This document shows positions 47,801 through 60,806 of a stretch of DNA of 63,349 bases, one piece after another. The notes under the pieces were generated by a model that was not told the DNA's origin, did not search any database, and saw only the letters and a program-made list of their open reading frames with translations. The stretch comes from Apostichopus californicus (lineage: Eukaryota; Echinodermata; Holothuroidea; Aspidochirotida; Stichopodidae): assembly GCA_020650975.1 (NCBI GenBank), contig JAIPMN010002175.1, positions 1 to 63,349 on the forward strand, read 5' to 3'. Numbering within the stretch: the stretch's first letter is position 1; each line of letters opens with the position of its first letter. The position numbers were made by a program, and so were the translations under genes.

Positions 47801-50800
47801 GGCGTGCACAAGCCATCTTTATTGAGGCGTGTAGAAGACGCCTGCAGAATATCTCTGCTATGCATAATCAGATCTGATTAAATGAATATTTGTAAAGCCA
47901 CAAACAGGTTTATCGCAGCAAGACAAGACAAAACTCATAACTGATCTTGATTATAACCACAGGAAATCATTAAGAGAGTCTTGAATAAATATTTAAAGTT
48001 ATCAGAGAGAGACTTATACACTGAATTGTTGGTCTGTAACTCAAGTGTTAAATAGAACATTGCAATATCAACCAGGCCCAATGAGAGGGCCTGGGAGGGG
48101 AGGGGGAGGGTAGTCAGGTGGGACTATAGCCCTGTGGCCCAGAGTCAATTAAGGGATATAGAAGAGCATGTTCTCAAAGACATGAGAACAAGTGTTATAG
48201 AACATTGCAATGTCAACCAGGCCCAATGGGAAGGGCCTGGGGGAGGTGGGGAGGCTGTCAGGCGGGGTTAGCCCTGGGGCCCAGAGTCAATTAAGGGATA
48301 TGGAAGAGCATGTTCTCAAAGACATGAGACAAAGACATGCTGTGGTGAAAATGTTCCCTAGTACTACATTCCATAGTTTGTTTACCGTGACAATTAGAGC
48401 ATCAGACTGCTGTTGTTGCATAAGAAGTCTGCTGACAAAGTTAGCTTGTTTCCTGAGAAGTACTAAATTTTAACATCTGTCAAGTAATGATGTGATTCTG
48501 ATAATACTATGATATGTGGGTGGTAGAATGAGAAGGAGGGGCTTTGACCTGAAGTGACCTATAGTAGAGAGCGCACAGTGTTAAAAGGTTACCAGTTCAC
48601 TCAGGCACGGTAGTCTGAGAGTGCTGAGGTTGTGGGGAGACAGGTAAGCTCCAAACCGTTAAATTTTTGGATATGTTTAATACCACACATATGTATTTAT
48701 CATGCTGGTACTTCTCCTCCACAGCCTAATGAGGGGAGCAGAGGCCATGGGTATCAGTAAAGCTGTGAAGGAAGAATACGGAGGTGGGCTGATGGAGTTT
48801 AGCACTGCTGAAAAGGTCATGTTTCAAGGAATCGAAGTTGAAGATACATTCTTTATATCTCAGGTAAAATAAGAGGTGCTAGAAAAATCTGGAAGCTACA
48901 AAATAACTTGTGAGCTCAAAGTAGCTAAGGGTTGTTACATAAAGTATTTGTGATTCCATAAAATTTAATGTGTTATTTATGTGATGGGAATGTCTTGATT
49001 CCTGATGCAATGACTAGGCTATAATTAATTATTGAGCAATTCAGATAATATATACTGTTATTATAATACTTCTTTATACACAATCTGAACTTTGTCATGA
49101 AATTCTTTTCTATATATAGGAACGGCAGTCTATCTTACACTACCTACTGCAAAACATCAGAGCAACACAAAGTGAAACCTTTGAAAAGTTCAAGTTGCTA
49201 GCAGGACAACCCATATGTAAGTTTCAGCAATAAAATGTACTTGTGCTTCTCATTTATTTCTTCATATTTTTAGCAAACGTGAACAGTTTTTAATGTTTGA
49301 TTGCCATTAATGAATATTTAGCAATATTAATTTAATTAAACCATTTTACATACTGGCTTTATTATCTTATATTACATAAGTGGAATAAAGTCTGGGGACA
49401 AACAAATTCTACATTTGTTTTAAAATTTGACCATAATTTTCCTTGCATGCTCTGTTTGGGGAAAGTGTTTCTAATAGTTGCTCCAAGTTGTTGTGACATT
49501 TCATGGCAGAATTAACAGAAAACTGTTTCCATTTCCTTGGAAAATCTCACCTGCATAAAATTCTAGCTCATCCTAGCCATTCTTGTATTCCAAATTTCCT
49601 ATTTTAAATGTTTTAAACGTAACAATTCGTAAGCATTGATCCTGTTTAAGAAAAGATAAATTGCCATTCACTGTCAAGGTTTTTTATCTTTTACATTTGA
49701 CACAAATCTCTCCATTTATAGATTTGGAATTTATTTCCTCTCTCATCTCTCTCTCCCTCTCTCTTTTTTCCTAGTTCCTAAACTGTTATCTAAACGCATC
49801 ATCTCGGCACTCTTGCCTCTTCATGATAAGGAAGCTTTAAAGAAGCTTGAAAAATCTTGGGTGCATGCTCCCTTATCCAGACAACCTTTAGGTACAGTCA
49901 TTTTGACATATATAGTGAATATTCATGACTTGATGACGTCATATTTTGTATGTCTTCATCTCAGTTTAATAGCCTCTGATGAAGTTTCCTGTCAGGATTA
50001 AATTGTGTGAAAGTAAGTTGGCCTGACGTTTTGATCCTAGCAGGATCTTCTTCAGAGGTTAAATGACAAGTAACAGTAACAGAATACAGACAAGTCAGAA
50101 TACAGACAAGTTAATGAGCATGGTGAACACAATGAGATAGATGAAAGGGGATTATAAGTAGACAAGGGATGGAGAGAAGAAAGCAACAGCGGAAGAGAAG
50201 AGGTAGGAGATTAACAGTGGAGGGACAAAGAGAGGATAAATTGTCAGTCTTTCTAACATTTTATATATTCATCTTTTTTATCTCACATCTCTATTTTTTT
50301 AACCATCCCTGCCTCTTTCTTATAATATTTAAATTGCCTTTTCACAGATGACATTGCTCACTATTTTGGTATAAAGGTGTCCATATATTTTGCTTACTTG
50401 GGTCACTACACAAAATGGCTGATATTTCCTGCTGTCCTTGGGTTGTTTGTGACGTTCTACTCATCTAATCCTGTGAGTAAATCTTATTTGCTTTCCAAGT
50501 CAACGTTTTGCATTGGTTCATAAATTTATGATAACAGTTAAATGCAATAATCCCAAAGCAATGCATTTCAATAACTGACTAGTAAAGTTTCGATTTGAAT
50601 AATGGAGAATATATTAAAAAATATTGATTTATTGACTCCATTTGTTTCATACGCTAAAAGTAGAGGACTATGTTACAATGTTAGCTGCTTTGCAGTATAA
50701 AGCACTGAAATTAAACAATGCATGATGAAACCAACTTTGAGACAGACTCGATATTATTGTACAAGTTCTGTATGAATAATATCCTTTGTGTTGGATACAC

Positions 50801-53800
50801 AGAAATGATCCATTAATACATGATAGTGAAACAGAGCTATTCAGTGTATTTGTTGAATGCTAACCCTATTAATGTATTTCCTTAAGTCATGAGTGCTCAT
50901 ACACAACAATGAAATCGCTACTTCACATTATTTATAGATTAACTAACCTCTGAATACACAAGATGATGTCAACTAGTGTTAACTGACCATTGAATAGTGA
51001 AGTTTACTTCTATTGAACATTGATGATAACATAAAATTCATCATAATAATTGTTATCAAAAATGGTGGCATTCAAAATGAATGGAATGACAACAGGCTTT
51101 CTTTTATTATTATCAGGTAGAAGTTGTGTGGATTGGGTATTCTCTAATGACCTTTGACCTTATACCATTACAGTCACATTAATCGTGTTTCTGAATTAAA
51201 GGCTGTCAGAAGATATTAATCCTCATTTTAGCCCCTCATTGCTCCTCATGTTAGCCCCTCATAACTCCCTCATGTTAGCTTTGTTTTATTTAATCCATAG
51301 TTGCATTATAAAATTACCAAATAGTTGTAAACTGTAATACAGTAATAACAGTTTTCATTTCAATCTTGATTTTGATTTAAATTAAGCGCCCATAGCTTCT
51401 AATTGAATCCGACTAATTATAAGAATACCTTTGAATCACAAGCAGAGGAAATAAACATAATCAACTAACTATGTCTTGGTTCTTGCCTCCTTTAGACTAT
51501 CCAAGACTGGAGTTTTATCTTTTTTACCATATTTAACATAATTTGGGCCTCACTGTTCTTGGAGACTTGGAAGAGAAGGAGTGCTGAGCTTGCGTTTCAT
51601 TGGGGAACTCTTGATGTTAAACATGAGTTACTAGAAGATCCCAGGCCAATGTATTATGTACGTAGGGTTTTCCCCATTAGTTTCATTTATGATATTTTAT
51701 GTGTGTGTTTATTTTTCAGTTTCGTAGCTGAGACAATTCGTATCAGTGAAGTTTATTCATGCTCAGAAAAGTGTTCTCTTTTTCATTGTCTTAAAATTTT
51801 TACTCATTTCAACTCATTAAAATGGATATCACATATTTATGTATTGCACAAAGATTAAAAGAAACTTGTTTTACAAAGTCTATGTTGATGTTAAATTTAG
51901 GGCAACGAACCCTTAGACTGCTTCAGTGGGTTATGCACTTGGTATGAACTCACAGTGAAGTATTAAAGCATATTAAGAACAATAAGCATGCCTACAGTAT
52001 ATGTGTATTAATAAGTTTGTTGTTAATGGACACCACATATCAGTAATCTCACTGAAATTGAAACATTGGGGATGTGTTTGTCGATAATATCCATCAGATT
52101 TTAGGTTCTTGTGTACTTTGCATCCTATCAAAGTTATGATTTTCTGTCTTGTGTAGGGAATCCCTCAAGTAAGTCCAGTCTCTGGTAGACTGGAACCATT
52201 CTATCCAGCCTGGAAGAGGAACCTATTCCGGTATTTTGTGACTGTTCCGGTCATCTTACTCTGTATGTGCACTACCTTTCTAATAGCGTTTGGGATCTTT
52301 GAGTTACAGGAATGGGTCAATGAACAGATCAGTGAAGGATTTTATCCAAAGTGAGTGTTTTTTTGTTAATTGTTATACACCTAAAGTGAGGTTTACTTAT
52401 ATATTACATAAAGCCATAAAAAAAAAAACTTTTGAGGTTTTTGCCTAATAACAGAGAAGCAAAGAGATATGAATTGTAGGTTGTGCTAAGAAGATGTTGA
52501 GGACAATATTGATTTTTCTTTCCCTCTTTGAGATCTCTGCCGTAGGTATGAGACTTGGTCTGAAAGATTTGGTCTGACCATGAAACTTAGATAATGAAAC
52601 AAGCTATGATAGTTAGTCTCAAATAGGGGGTCTAAATGTGAACTTGGACTGGGATATTTGGTCTGACGTTAACACATGGTCTGAAATATCTGATCTTAGT
52701 CTGAATCTGGTCTGTGATATTTGGGTGTTCAAATGTCTGGAGTTTTGTAGGCTGTTTTCCTAGCTTTAGCTCACATATATATATTTTAACATTCTTTGTT
52801 TTTGTTTTCCTATTGTCTAAGGGACTTGAGTCTGGTTAATGTGATGAAGGATTCTATGAAAGCTCCAGCTTTTAAGTGCACTCTTACACTTACTTACAGT
52901 TTAGTATTTTGAGAGGGAATGGTACTCTCAAAGAATGTTTGATTATCATCATGTTGCTCAGATATTTGACTGATTGATAAATTGGTTTTTGATCTGAGAC
53001 ATTATGAATCTACATTTGTCAGGAATTTTCTTCTATTAATAGCCCAATAATGAAGACATGGATGTCATTATTTTTAAGTCCTGATGAAGCTTTAATCACA
53101 ATCAATTTCTTCTTTTTCTCTTCTCAGACCGTTAGCGTACGTACCAAAGTTCATCCTTGCCATAACTACGATTATCAGTGAAACCATCTACAAGAAAATA
53201 GCAGTTTGGTTGAACAAAAAAGAAAATTATCGACTGCAATCGAGCTATGAGAATCATCTCATTGCTAAGCTCATATTTGTAAGTTTCACTCTTTTTGTAA
53301 TATAATATAAAATATCACCTACCACCTCCTACTCACATTGACCAGTTAACTTTGTAAATGCTTTACAGTAAATGAGAGCTAAAGGAGAAACTACCGAAAC
53401 CTTATGTTTCCTTAGCAACCAGTAACACGGTTACCATAGTAAATGACAGAGGATACTGATTAACATGACAATTAAAACATCAGCCTTGTGTGTTAGCATC
53501 AAGTTAATTGTTAAGACATTATGAAAGCATTTATACAATGAGTCCTATTCTTTCACATTCGTTCCTCCACAGGTCCAGTTCATTAACCACTTTATGTCTG
53601 TAACGTATGTCGCTTTCTACCTGCAAGACTTTGGCAGACTTAAGGCGGTAAGCAATGTTTGGATCAGATAATATTCATACGCATCCATGTGGCACTGAAT
53701 TGCCTCCTACCACCGCTCACTACACCCCTCCATTACTCTCTAAATAATTAGTAAAAGTACTGAAATTGTACAGATTGCTAGTAGTTTTTGATTGCCTTAT

Positions 53801-56676
53801 TTTCAGCTTACAGTTGAGAAGTTAGCCAAGTTCTCTTTTGGGAAAGGGAGCAAAAAGAAAATAAGACTTTTGTAATTCAAATTCAGGGTTGACACCCTCC
53901 CCCCTTCCCCCCCCCCCCTCCAGCACAACCTCTTTGTCTCCACCAATGTACTTCAGTTAGCTGTTCATGATTCAGCAGCTAATATTTGACTGATTTATTT
54001 CTTGCATTCACAGACAATAGCGACTCTTTTCATCACCAAACACGTGATTGGGAACATCACAGAGACTGTGATTCCTTACATCAAAGAAAAATTGAAAGTC
54101 TACAGACTGGCATTCAAAGTCGCAGAACATGAAGTCAAGGAAGCTAGAAAAAAGGAAGGTGCGGCAGAGGGGTCAACCGAAGGGTCACCGGAGGGTGTAT
54201 CTGAGGGGTCACCGGAGGGTGTATCTGAGGGGACACGGGAGGGTGTATCTGAGGGGACACAGGAACAAACAGGTGAAGGAGATGGTGCGTCTAAGAAATA
54301 CACCATCAGCCAGGCTGAGGTTGAAAGCAAGATGGAACGTTATGAAGTGAGTAATTTCAAGACCAAGTTTTTACTGTGCTGGCAGGGGTTGGGATTGGAT
54401 GGGCAGGGAGCCGGGGGGTGGGAAGAAGCAGATATGTACTTTTAATTAATCTACCCATTGGGTATTAAACACTTAAACTCCTGTTATTGGTATGTGTCAC
54501 TCTATTCTTTTTCTTTTCTCAGGATACCTTTAACGATTTCCTTGAGATGTTCATTCAGTTTGGATACGTGACGTTATTTTCTTCTGCGTTCCCATTGGCT
54601 GCGTTCTGGGCACTTGTAAATAATGTCATTGAGATCAGAAGTGACGCCTTCAAGCTTTGCACAAACAAACAGAGGCCATTTGGACAGCATGTACAAAATA
54701 TTGGATCATGGCAGGTAAATGTGGCATATAATAGTTGTAAAATTTAAGAACTATACTTATTTCTTGAAGTTATGAATGCAAATTACTTATGGATATTCAT
54801 TCTGAACTTAACATAATTGCTTTGTAAAAGAAGCAACAACCGTAAGACACCCTTTGGAAGAACAGACCAATTTCTAGGACCACATGTGTTTATATCGGAT
54901 TCATTGTGTAAATGGAGTCTTTTAGCTGAAATTATTCACAGTACTTGTGCATAAAAAGTTACAATATTGATACTACTGAATGTTACAGAGGCAAAGTTGA
55001 GAGCAAAGGCAAACTTTCATGGACCACATTTAGAATATATGGGGGATGGGGGGAGGGTGGGAAGGGTATTTATCCTAGATGTATCTAGTGTCATGCATGC
55101 CAATATAATCATTAACAATATTTGATAAAAAAAAAAAAATTTATAAATGTAATATTAATATTGTAATATTAATGTATAAAATGTAATATTAATAAAAGTA
55201 CTGTAGCTTGGTGGTTCACTATACTTTTATATCTTGTATCCCTCATAGGTCAATACACCTCTTATACCTATTACTGAATCTGCTGTTATTCTCACGAGTG
55301 GTAAATTAACATGTTTTGCTCACCTGTGTAGATTGCTGTCTTCATAGTTTCATTTCTGTTACAGTACGCCATGGAGGTGATAGGTATGCTGGGTGTGTCT
55401 GTTAACTGTGCGCTGCTTGGTATCTCAGGTCAACTCCAGGATGTCTTCCCAATGTACACCCCTGTTGGTATTTTCCTTATTGTTGCTCTGTTGGAGGTGA
55501 GCTTATATTGTAAGGTTTTCACACATATAATATTCTACTCCACAACAGTTTGTTTGGCATGCTATCTGTGGTAACAAAGCAGGATAATGTTAATGCAATA
55601 ATTTTGATACTGTAATTAAACCAGTCAAGTGAGTGGCTAAGCTTTCCCAAACTGGACGTAGGGTAGGGGAGTATTATTTACAATGATCTATACACAATAG
55701 AGGTCAGAGTGAAACAAACAGACTTCCCAAATGGCGTTGGAAGCGTTCACTGACCACAATAAGTAATCTAGATACAGACCAGAGGAACACACATAAATTT
55801 GCCAAATGGAGCATCACTTACCACAATCAGTAATATATATATACACCAAATAAGTTCAAAGTTAAGAGTAATACAGACATTTTGTTTTGATGGGGTGATG
55901 AGAATTCACTTACAATAATGAATCATATCTACGTAGTATGTCAAGAGGTCAAAGGAACATAAAGAAACAAAAGCCATCTGATGGTATTTATACTCATCTC
56001 TAAATCATTTATTATGTAGTGGACATCTCGCTATCATAGATTATTTAAGAGTGATTTGGTTCAGCCTCTCTTTGCCCTCAAGGCCTGCCTAGTTGCTCCT
56101 CAAGGCCTGCCTGGTTACTCCCCATCTCAGCATGACAGTAAATTCTTTATTGAAATTGCTTTAGTTGAAATATCAATAGACTTTGCTACACTAATGTGTA
56201 AACATTTGGTCTTTTCTTGGTTTCTCCTAGCACATTATCCTGGCTCTTAAACTAGGCATATCCATAGCAATTCCTGACACACCATACTGGGTACAGACGG
56301 AACTGGCCAAGCTAGAATACAAGAGAAGACAGGCTTTGAAGGTAAAATAATTAATTAAGAAAATGAATTACTCGCCAGATTTTACTCTCGTCTCCTTTCC
56401 TTTGTTAATTATCACATGGTGACTGTTCATGCCCCATTGTTCTCTGGAAAGTAAGAGGGTGGGGGGGGGAGGGATAGGTTACCCTTGGACCCTATCTGGT
56501 GTCATGGTGTCTTCCCCCTACCCCTACTGAATATTTATGAGATCTTCTCTTATAATCATCAGAAAATGGAGCAGGAAACGAGAGATAACATCCACAAGAG
56601 TATATCATCCAGTCCTGTGGAGGAATTAGGCACAGAGGCTGGAATATCAGCTGCAGAGGCTCCAAGAGAGGAATAA
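44824..56676 (+). CDS. ANO10: Anoctamin-10 (TMEM16K)
   Basis: Ten-helix TMEM16 membrane protein; the human orthologue is an ER lipid scramblase and its loss causes recessive ataxia. Exons: 44824-44884, 45381-45624, 48725-48863, 49120-49216, 49775-49891, 50348-50472, 51496-51657, 52157-52350, 53128-53278, 53573-53647, 54014-54346, 54523-54714, 55365-55496, 56231-56341, 56563-56676; 2247 nt (748 aa), all phases agree. A cytosolic N-terminal domain covers about residues 1-215. Hydrophobic helices begin near 230 ([19 protein letters not shown]) and continue in exons 7-14. ANO10-type signatures include [39 protein letters not shown] and QRPFG. Human is 660 aa; much of the excess is a Glu/Gly/Ser repeat insertion in exon 54014-54346, plus a longer C-terminal tail. 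The ATG follows an in-exon 5' UTR with an acceptor at 44763. ANO8 was considered, but the C-terminal half fits ANO10 far better. Confidence 0.93.
46020..46430. repeat. CACATAACCACTA minisatellite in ANO10 intron 2
   Basis: About 410 bp of CACATAACCACTA and CACATAACCACCACTA units (13 and 16 bp) in mixed order, purine-poor on the plus strand. The intervals are far too short and uniform for a CRISPR array. Confidence 0.9.
47264..47990. mobile_element. Fold-back element with long inverted repeats
   Basis: Left arm (about 47264-47420) and right arm (about 47842-47986) are inverted copies. TTTCCTGTGG, then ATAAACCTGTTTGTGG and TTTACAAATATT, occur in the left arm and reappear as AATATTTGTAAA, CCACAAACAGGTTTAT and CCACAGGAAA in the right. 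About 420 bp of non-coding spacer separates them. The form is that of a non-autonomous MITE or fold-back DNA transposon; target-site duplications are not obvious. Confidence 0.7.
48052..48345. repeat. 145-bp tandem duplication with a GC hairpin
   Basis: ATAGAACATTGCAAT starts at 48052 and 48197. Each copy has an 8-bp perfect palindrome CCAGGCCC...GGGCCTGG, a G-rich run, and CCCAGAGTCAATTAAGGGAT. It lies in ANO10 intron 2, about 0.4 kb before exon 48725-48863. Confidence 0.8.
50005..50245 (-). mobile_element. Dispersed repeat copy 2, hammerhead-like stem motif
   Basis: Reverse-complement relative of the repeat at 32310-32545, in the ANO10 intron between 49891 and 50348. The stem motif (GATCC-TGCTA-GGATC) at 50021-50056 is preserved, followed by AAAACGTCAGGCC where copy 1 has GAAACATCAGGCC. 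The adjoining CTTGTC and TTCTTCTCTCCATCCC segments also match. Confidence 0.6.
54160..54285 (+). repeat. In-frame 24-bp coding minisatellite in ANO10
   Basis: Within exon 54014-54346, 24-bp units encode [24 protein letters not shown] and a decayed EGTQEQTG, preceded by half-units EGSTEGSP. The segment is acidic, low-complexity and framed by basic KEARKKEG and the conserved MERYEDTF. It therefore lies in the cytosolic loop before a conserved helix. Confidence 0.85.
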
Positions 56677-56817
56677 ACTGTTTCTGTTTAGTAATCTGCT
56701 TTAGTATTATAACTGTACTGATGCTGCTGCTGGTGGATGAGCTTCTAAATTATGCTGCATAAAATTAATCATCTTGATGCTGTATTACAGATGTTGATGT
56801 TGACTACAAGTACACTG

Positions 56818-57047
56818 TTGATGCAGTATACACCTTAGGTCTTGTTAATGTTCTCTGGTGATACTGTATGACAGCTGCTCTTTGTTGATGTTGACTACAG
56901 TTAGTCTGTTGATGTTGATTACAGGCCCTCTGTTGATGCTATATACACCTAGGGTCTTGTTGATGTTCTCTAGTGGTACTGTATGGCAGCTGCTTTGTGT
57001 TGATGTTGACAACAGTTACTCTGTTGATGTTGACTACAGGCTCTCTG
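56818..57047 (+). repeat. 115-bp tandem duplication in the ANO10 3' UTR
   Basis: TTGATGCAGTATACACCTTA at 56818 and TTGATGCTATATACACCTAG at 56933 start two 115-bp copies with about 90% visible identity. Both are rich in TGTTGATGTTGA. They fall between the ANO10 stop and its poly(A) signals, so they are probably transcribed. Confidence 0.8.
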
Positions 57048-57199
57048 TTGATGTTGTTCTTGTTAACATTGTATTATAATAGGTGCTTTGCTGGTTCTGT
57101 AATGAGGATACTCCTTGACGCTATACTACTGGTATTTAGCTGTATAACAGATAATCTGTGGATGCTAGAGTACATCGGTTCTACATGATGTTATTCAAC

Positions 57200-57214
57200 A
57201 ATAAAATCAATAAA
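57200..57214 (+). promoter_or_regulatory. Poly(A) signals of ANO10
   Basis: Two AATAAA hexamers (57200-57205 and 57209-57214) lie about 525 bp after the ANO10 stop and are followed by a T/G-rich stretch. They suit a short 3' UTR ending near 57230. Confidence 0.5.
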
Positions 57215-60200
57215 TTAATGCCTTTTACTTGTTTTAGATCTGCCTGCAATAGCATGGTGTACAGATAAATTAAGCTATTAAATCAGTTAAATTTTGAAAT
57301 CTATATGTATATATACCATTAAATCTTCTGCAATGCAACAAATAGTGATCAATGTTCATAATCTTAAATATTTGTGTATAACACTTCTATTTAGTACTTT
57401 TATTTTATGACACCTTTTGAGTTGAGATCTAAGTGTCTTAGGGGCATGATGTAAATGCTGTTAGTTTAAAGGTGGTGCAAACAAAATGGCTAACGTCAAG
57501 GAATTGATTTCTTGTTGTACTCAGTGATGTTGTTTAGATATATGTGTTGGCATTGCTTAACAGGTCCATACTTTCAATAATTATTGATAATTATTTCTAT
57601 CAACTAGTGAAGAAACTGGGTACTTTAAATTTATTCCACAATTATACATTTTAAATACATTTTAATCCCATTTGGTCGGTGCTGTTACCAACAGAAACTT
57701 TAGGGCAAAAATTATAGTTTTGCAAAAGGTTCCTGTTCAACAGAGAATGGCAATACTCTCTTTCCCAGTTTGAGTTTATTCTTCAATTTTAACCAAACCT
57801 ACCAAGAAGGTATCAAAGTGAGACTGCAACCTACAAACTAAGACAAATGAAGGTTTAATGAGTGAGTAATTAATGAATTAACATTTGTTGCTCAAGCACA
57901 TTTGAACAGTTCTCGTTTTAATTCTAAAAATTATTTTGATATTCATTTATTTATTTATTTAATGAGTGAGTAATTAATTAATTAACATTTGTTGCTCAGG
58001 CACATTTTGAACAGTTCTCGTTTTAATTCTCAAATTATTTTGATATTTTGCATACTTGCATAATTCATCGAATGGAATGTGATTCATTAAGGCATGACTA
58101 AACCTAACCTGTTTTACAAGTAATTCATGTTTGTTCTGTTTTGGTAGAAGGATTGATGTTTTCAAATGCAATTGTATTAACAGATTTGTAATGATTTATA
58201 AACATCTTATCGGTGTTTGTCTAAAACTGCTATGTTTAAACTGCTGCAATGTTGAGTGCTGTATGTAACCTTACATTTTCTTTTCTGTGGTTGGGTACTT
58301 TTAATAAATTTATGGGAATGAATAAATACTGGTACTTCTACTTAAGAGCTAATGCATAAAACCGGTCTTGTTTTCAATAGTTGATATATTTCAACTACAC
58401 CATTCAAATGGAAAAGGAACTGACTGGTTGTCAGGTTGAATTCTATGGTAATATATCCTTGTAACCTTAGGCTGGATTTCCTAATATGGTACCATGGTAG
58501 GCTATTACAAGAATGCTAATTCTTTTAATTAATGACCTACCCAGCAATGCTGTACGTGCAATTTGGTTGAATAGTTGTAACTTAATATTATGTTTGTTCA
58601 CCCAGTTTGGCAATGTCTTGGTGGAATGTGATACATTTTCTCAGGTATTTTCTCGGCTGATATTTCACTGGCTGTATTGCTGTAGTTTAATCTTCTATTT
58701 ATATGAATTTGAAAGTGATAATTCTTCAGTTAATATTACTCTTATTCTTTATCAGAAAACATCATCCACTGTGACAATAAGGTGGAAGTGGTATTTACTG
58801 CAAGAGTAGTGAAGTATTATCATCACCAGCTTTTATCACCACTTCTAGATATACAGTTTCATCATCAAAATGAAAATTCAAATTAAACTTGACAAGAAAG
58901 CAGCCACTGACATGATTATTTAAAGCAGCATTTTGAATATGGTCGACAATTTCACAAATCTATGGAGCATTATTCAAAATAAGATTGCAATAAACCTTGA
59001 TCTGTCAACCAAAGGAATGTTAAAGAATCGGTAATTAAAATACAAAAATGTTAAGTCTCAATATTTTGTCGCCTGGACGCAGCTTTTCATGGTAGCATAG
59101 TAAAAACAATGTTAAGAACTACATGAAAATTTAACAAATTTGCCATTGTTGAGTTATCGTGTTTACACACACACGCACATACGTACACACGGAATCACCA
59201 TTGCATGGATTCCTTTTACCTTCGGGCAAGGAATCAAAAATGTTGCAATTCCTGTGAATTAGTTAAGAGCTCACTACATGTTAAACATATGGGGATCATC
59301 TAGGCAAACATAAAAAGTGCTCAAGACCCTTATACCCTTCTCAAACAGCCTGAAAATTCATTTAATCCTAAAATAAAATCATGAGTGTAATCACCATTAC
59401 ATGCCCATGTAATCATAACCGATTACTTCGATTTTTAGCTGTAATCACAATCCCAATCGTAAAATTTGAAGTACTTGTAATTGATTACATTTCACATGGT
59501 CATCACCCCAAGCCTGGATATTTGTAAAGCAAATCAAGGACAGGATAATAGCTCATAACAGATTCAGGTATAGATGTGTATAATGTTTCATCATATATAT
59601 AAAACAGTGGTGCATCATGACAAGTGTTTCTGTATATTTCTGCAAAATTATTAATAAATATCTAATGCTAAAAATGCATTGATTTTGGTATTTTTGTTGT
59701 TTTTGACTTGATTTGACTTGTTACTTATGCTTACTTAAGTCGTACGTTACTTAAGTCGTACGTTACTTATGCAAAAGTCACAACTCATTTCTAATTTTTC
59801 GATAATGTCAAATACATCACCTTTCCACTAAATACAGCAGTATGAATTGAGTCATGATTTGAAATATCCATTTTCCCAAAGTAACAGAATTTGTTCCAAG
59901 ATAGGTTTAGTGACTCATTTGAATATCGCCTCAGTAAATACCAGCCTACAACTTCTTATAGACCACTGCAACCCCCTCATCCAGGCCAAGGAACATCCAC
60001 ATAGTTTATACAATTTTGCATTGAGCTAGGACATGCTATAAATACAGGCCTGAGTTTTAAAAGGTTGTCTTGTAGTCCAGCATGCAACCAAAGCTGTTAC
60101 CCATTTGTTTCTCACCGTTTCCCTAAAACATAATTCATGAAGAAATTGTGGACATATTTTAATTCTATGGCCAAACAATTAGTGTTAACTGTTCACAAGT

Positions 60201-60806
60201 TTGAGGGTCTGGTATCAGAAATGATTGAGAAATAGGAAATAGGCCTACAAAACAAAATAATCACATTTAGCTCAGATAAGTTTGATCAAACTCCTTGGAA
60301 TCGGCAAGTCCGATACTGCTGTAAGCTAAATAAGTGAAGTGTTCCATTCCAGAAAAGTGATGTATCGATGCATTTAAATATTTGTCAGAGGTTCTTCACC
60401 TGAGTTGACTTTCGCAGGTCTTTGAGAATGCTTCTCCAACAATTTACCTCGGAGCCAAATCGGATAGACGTAACGTCACCGCTGCTCATGAATATTCATC
60501 AACATGTAAATTGCAGTTGTTCACCGGATCTGCAAAGCTTTACTTTGTCAACAATGTAAAGTTGAGCTTGAAATCCAGCCACAGGTCTCCCATAACTGGT
60601 CACCAGGAATGACTTCCCACAGACTGCATGACTACCCACAGACTGTGACTACCCACAGACTATGTGACTACCCACAGACTCTGTGACTACTCACAGACTC
60701 TGTGACTACCCACAGGCCCATAGACTGTGTGACTACCCAGACTCTGTGACTACCCGCAGGCCCATAGACTGCGTGACAGCCGTGACTACCCATAGACTGA
60801 TAGCTG
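57215..60806. other. Tail-to-tail spacer between ANO10 and WDR46
   Basis: No gene recognised. It holds a tandem pair of about 103 bp period (57856-57946 and 57959-58048, sharing TTAACATTTGTTGCTCA and GAACAGTTCTCGTTTTAATT), a CA-rich microsatellite near 59167, a short TTACTTAAGTCGTACG duplication near 59735, and a minisatellite next to the WDR46 stop. The open frame at 58513-58809 is not supported as a gene. Confidence 0.55.
60608..60800. repeat. Minisatellite in the WDR46 3' UTR
   Basis: About nine units of the form CAGACTNTGTGACTACCCA, with some longer units carrying GGCCCATAGACTG, stop within ten bases of the WDR46 stop codon. It is presumably part of the transcript's 3' UTR. Confidence 0.8.

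Noticed and set aside
58513-58809. Open frame with LLINDLPSNAV, resembling a reverse-transcriptase motif
   Set aside because: The following catalytic ADDT/FADD region is absent and the rest does not resemble RT; probably coincidence.
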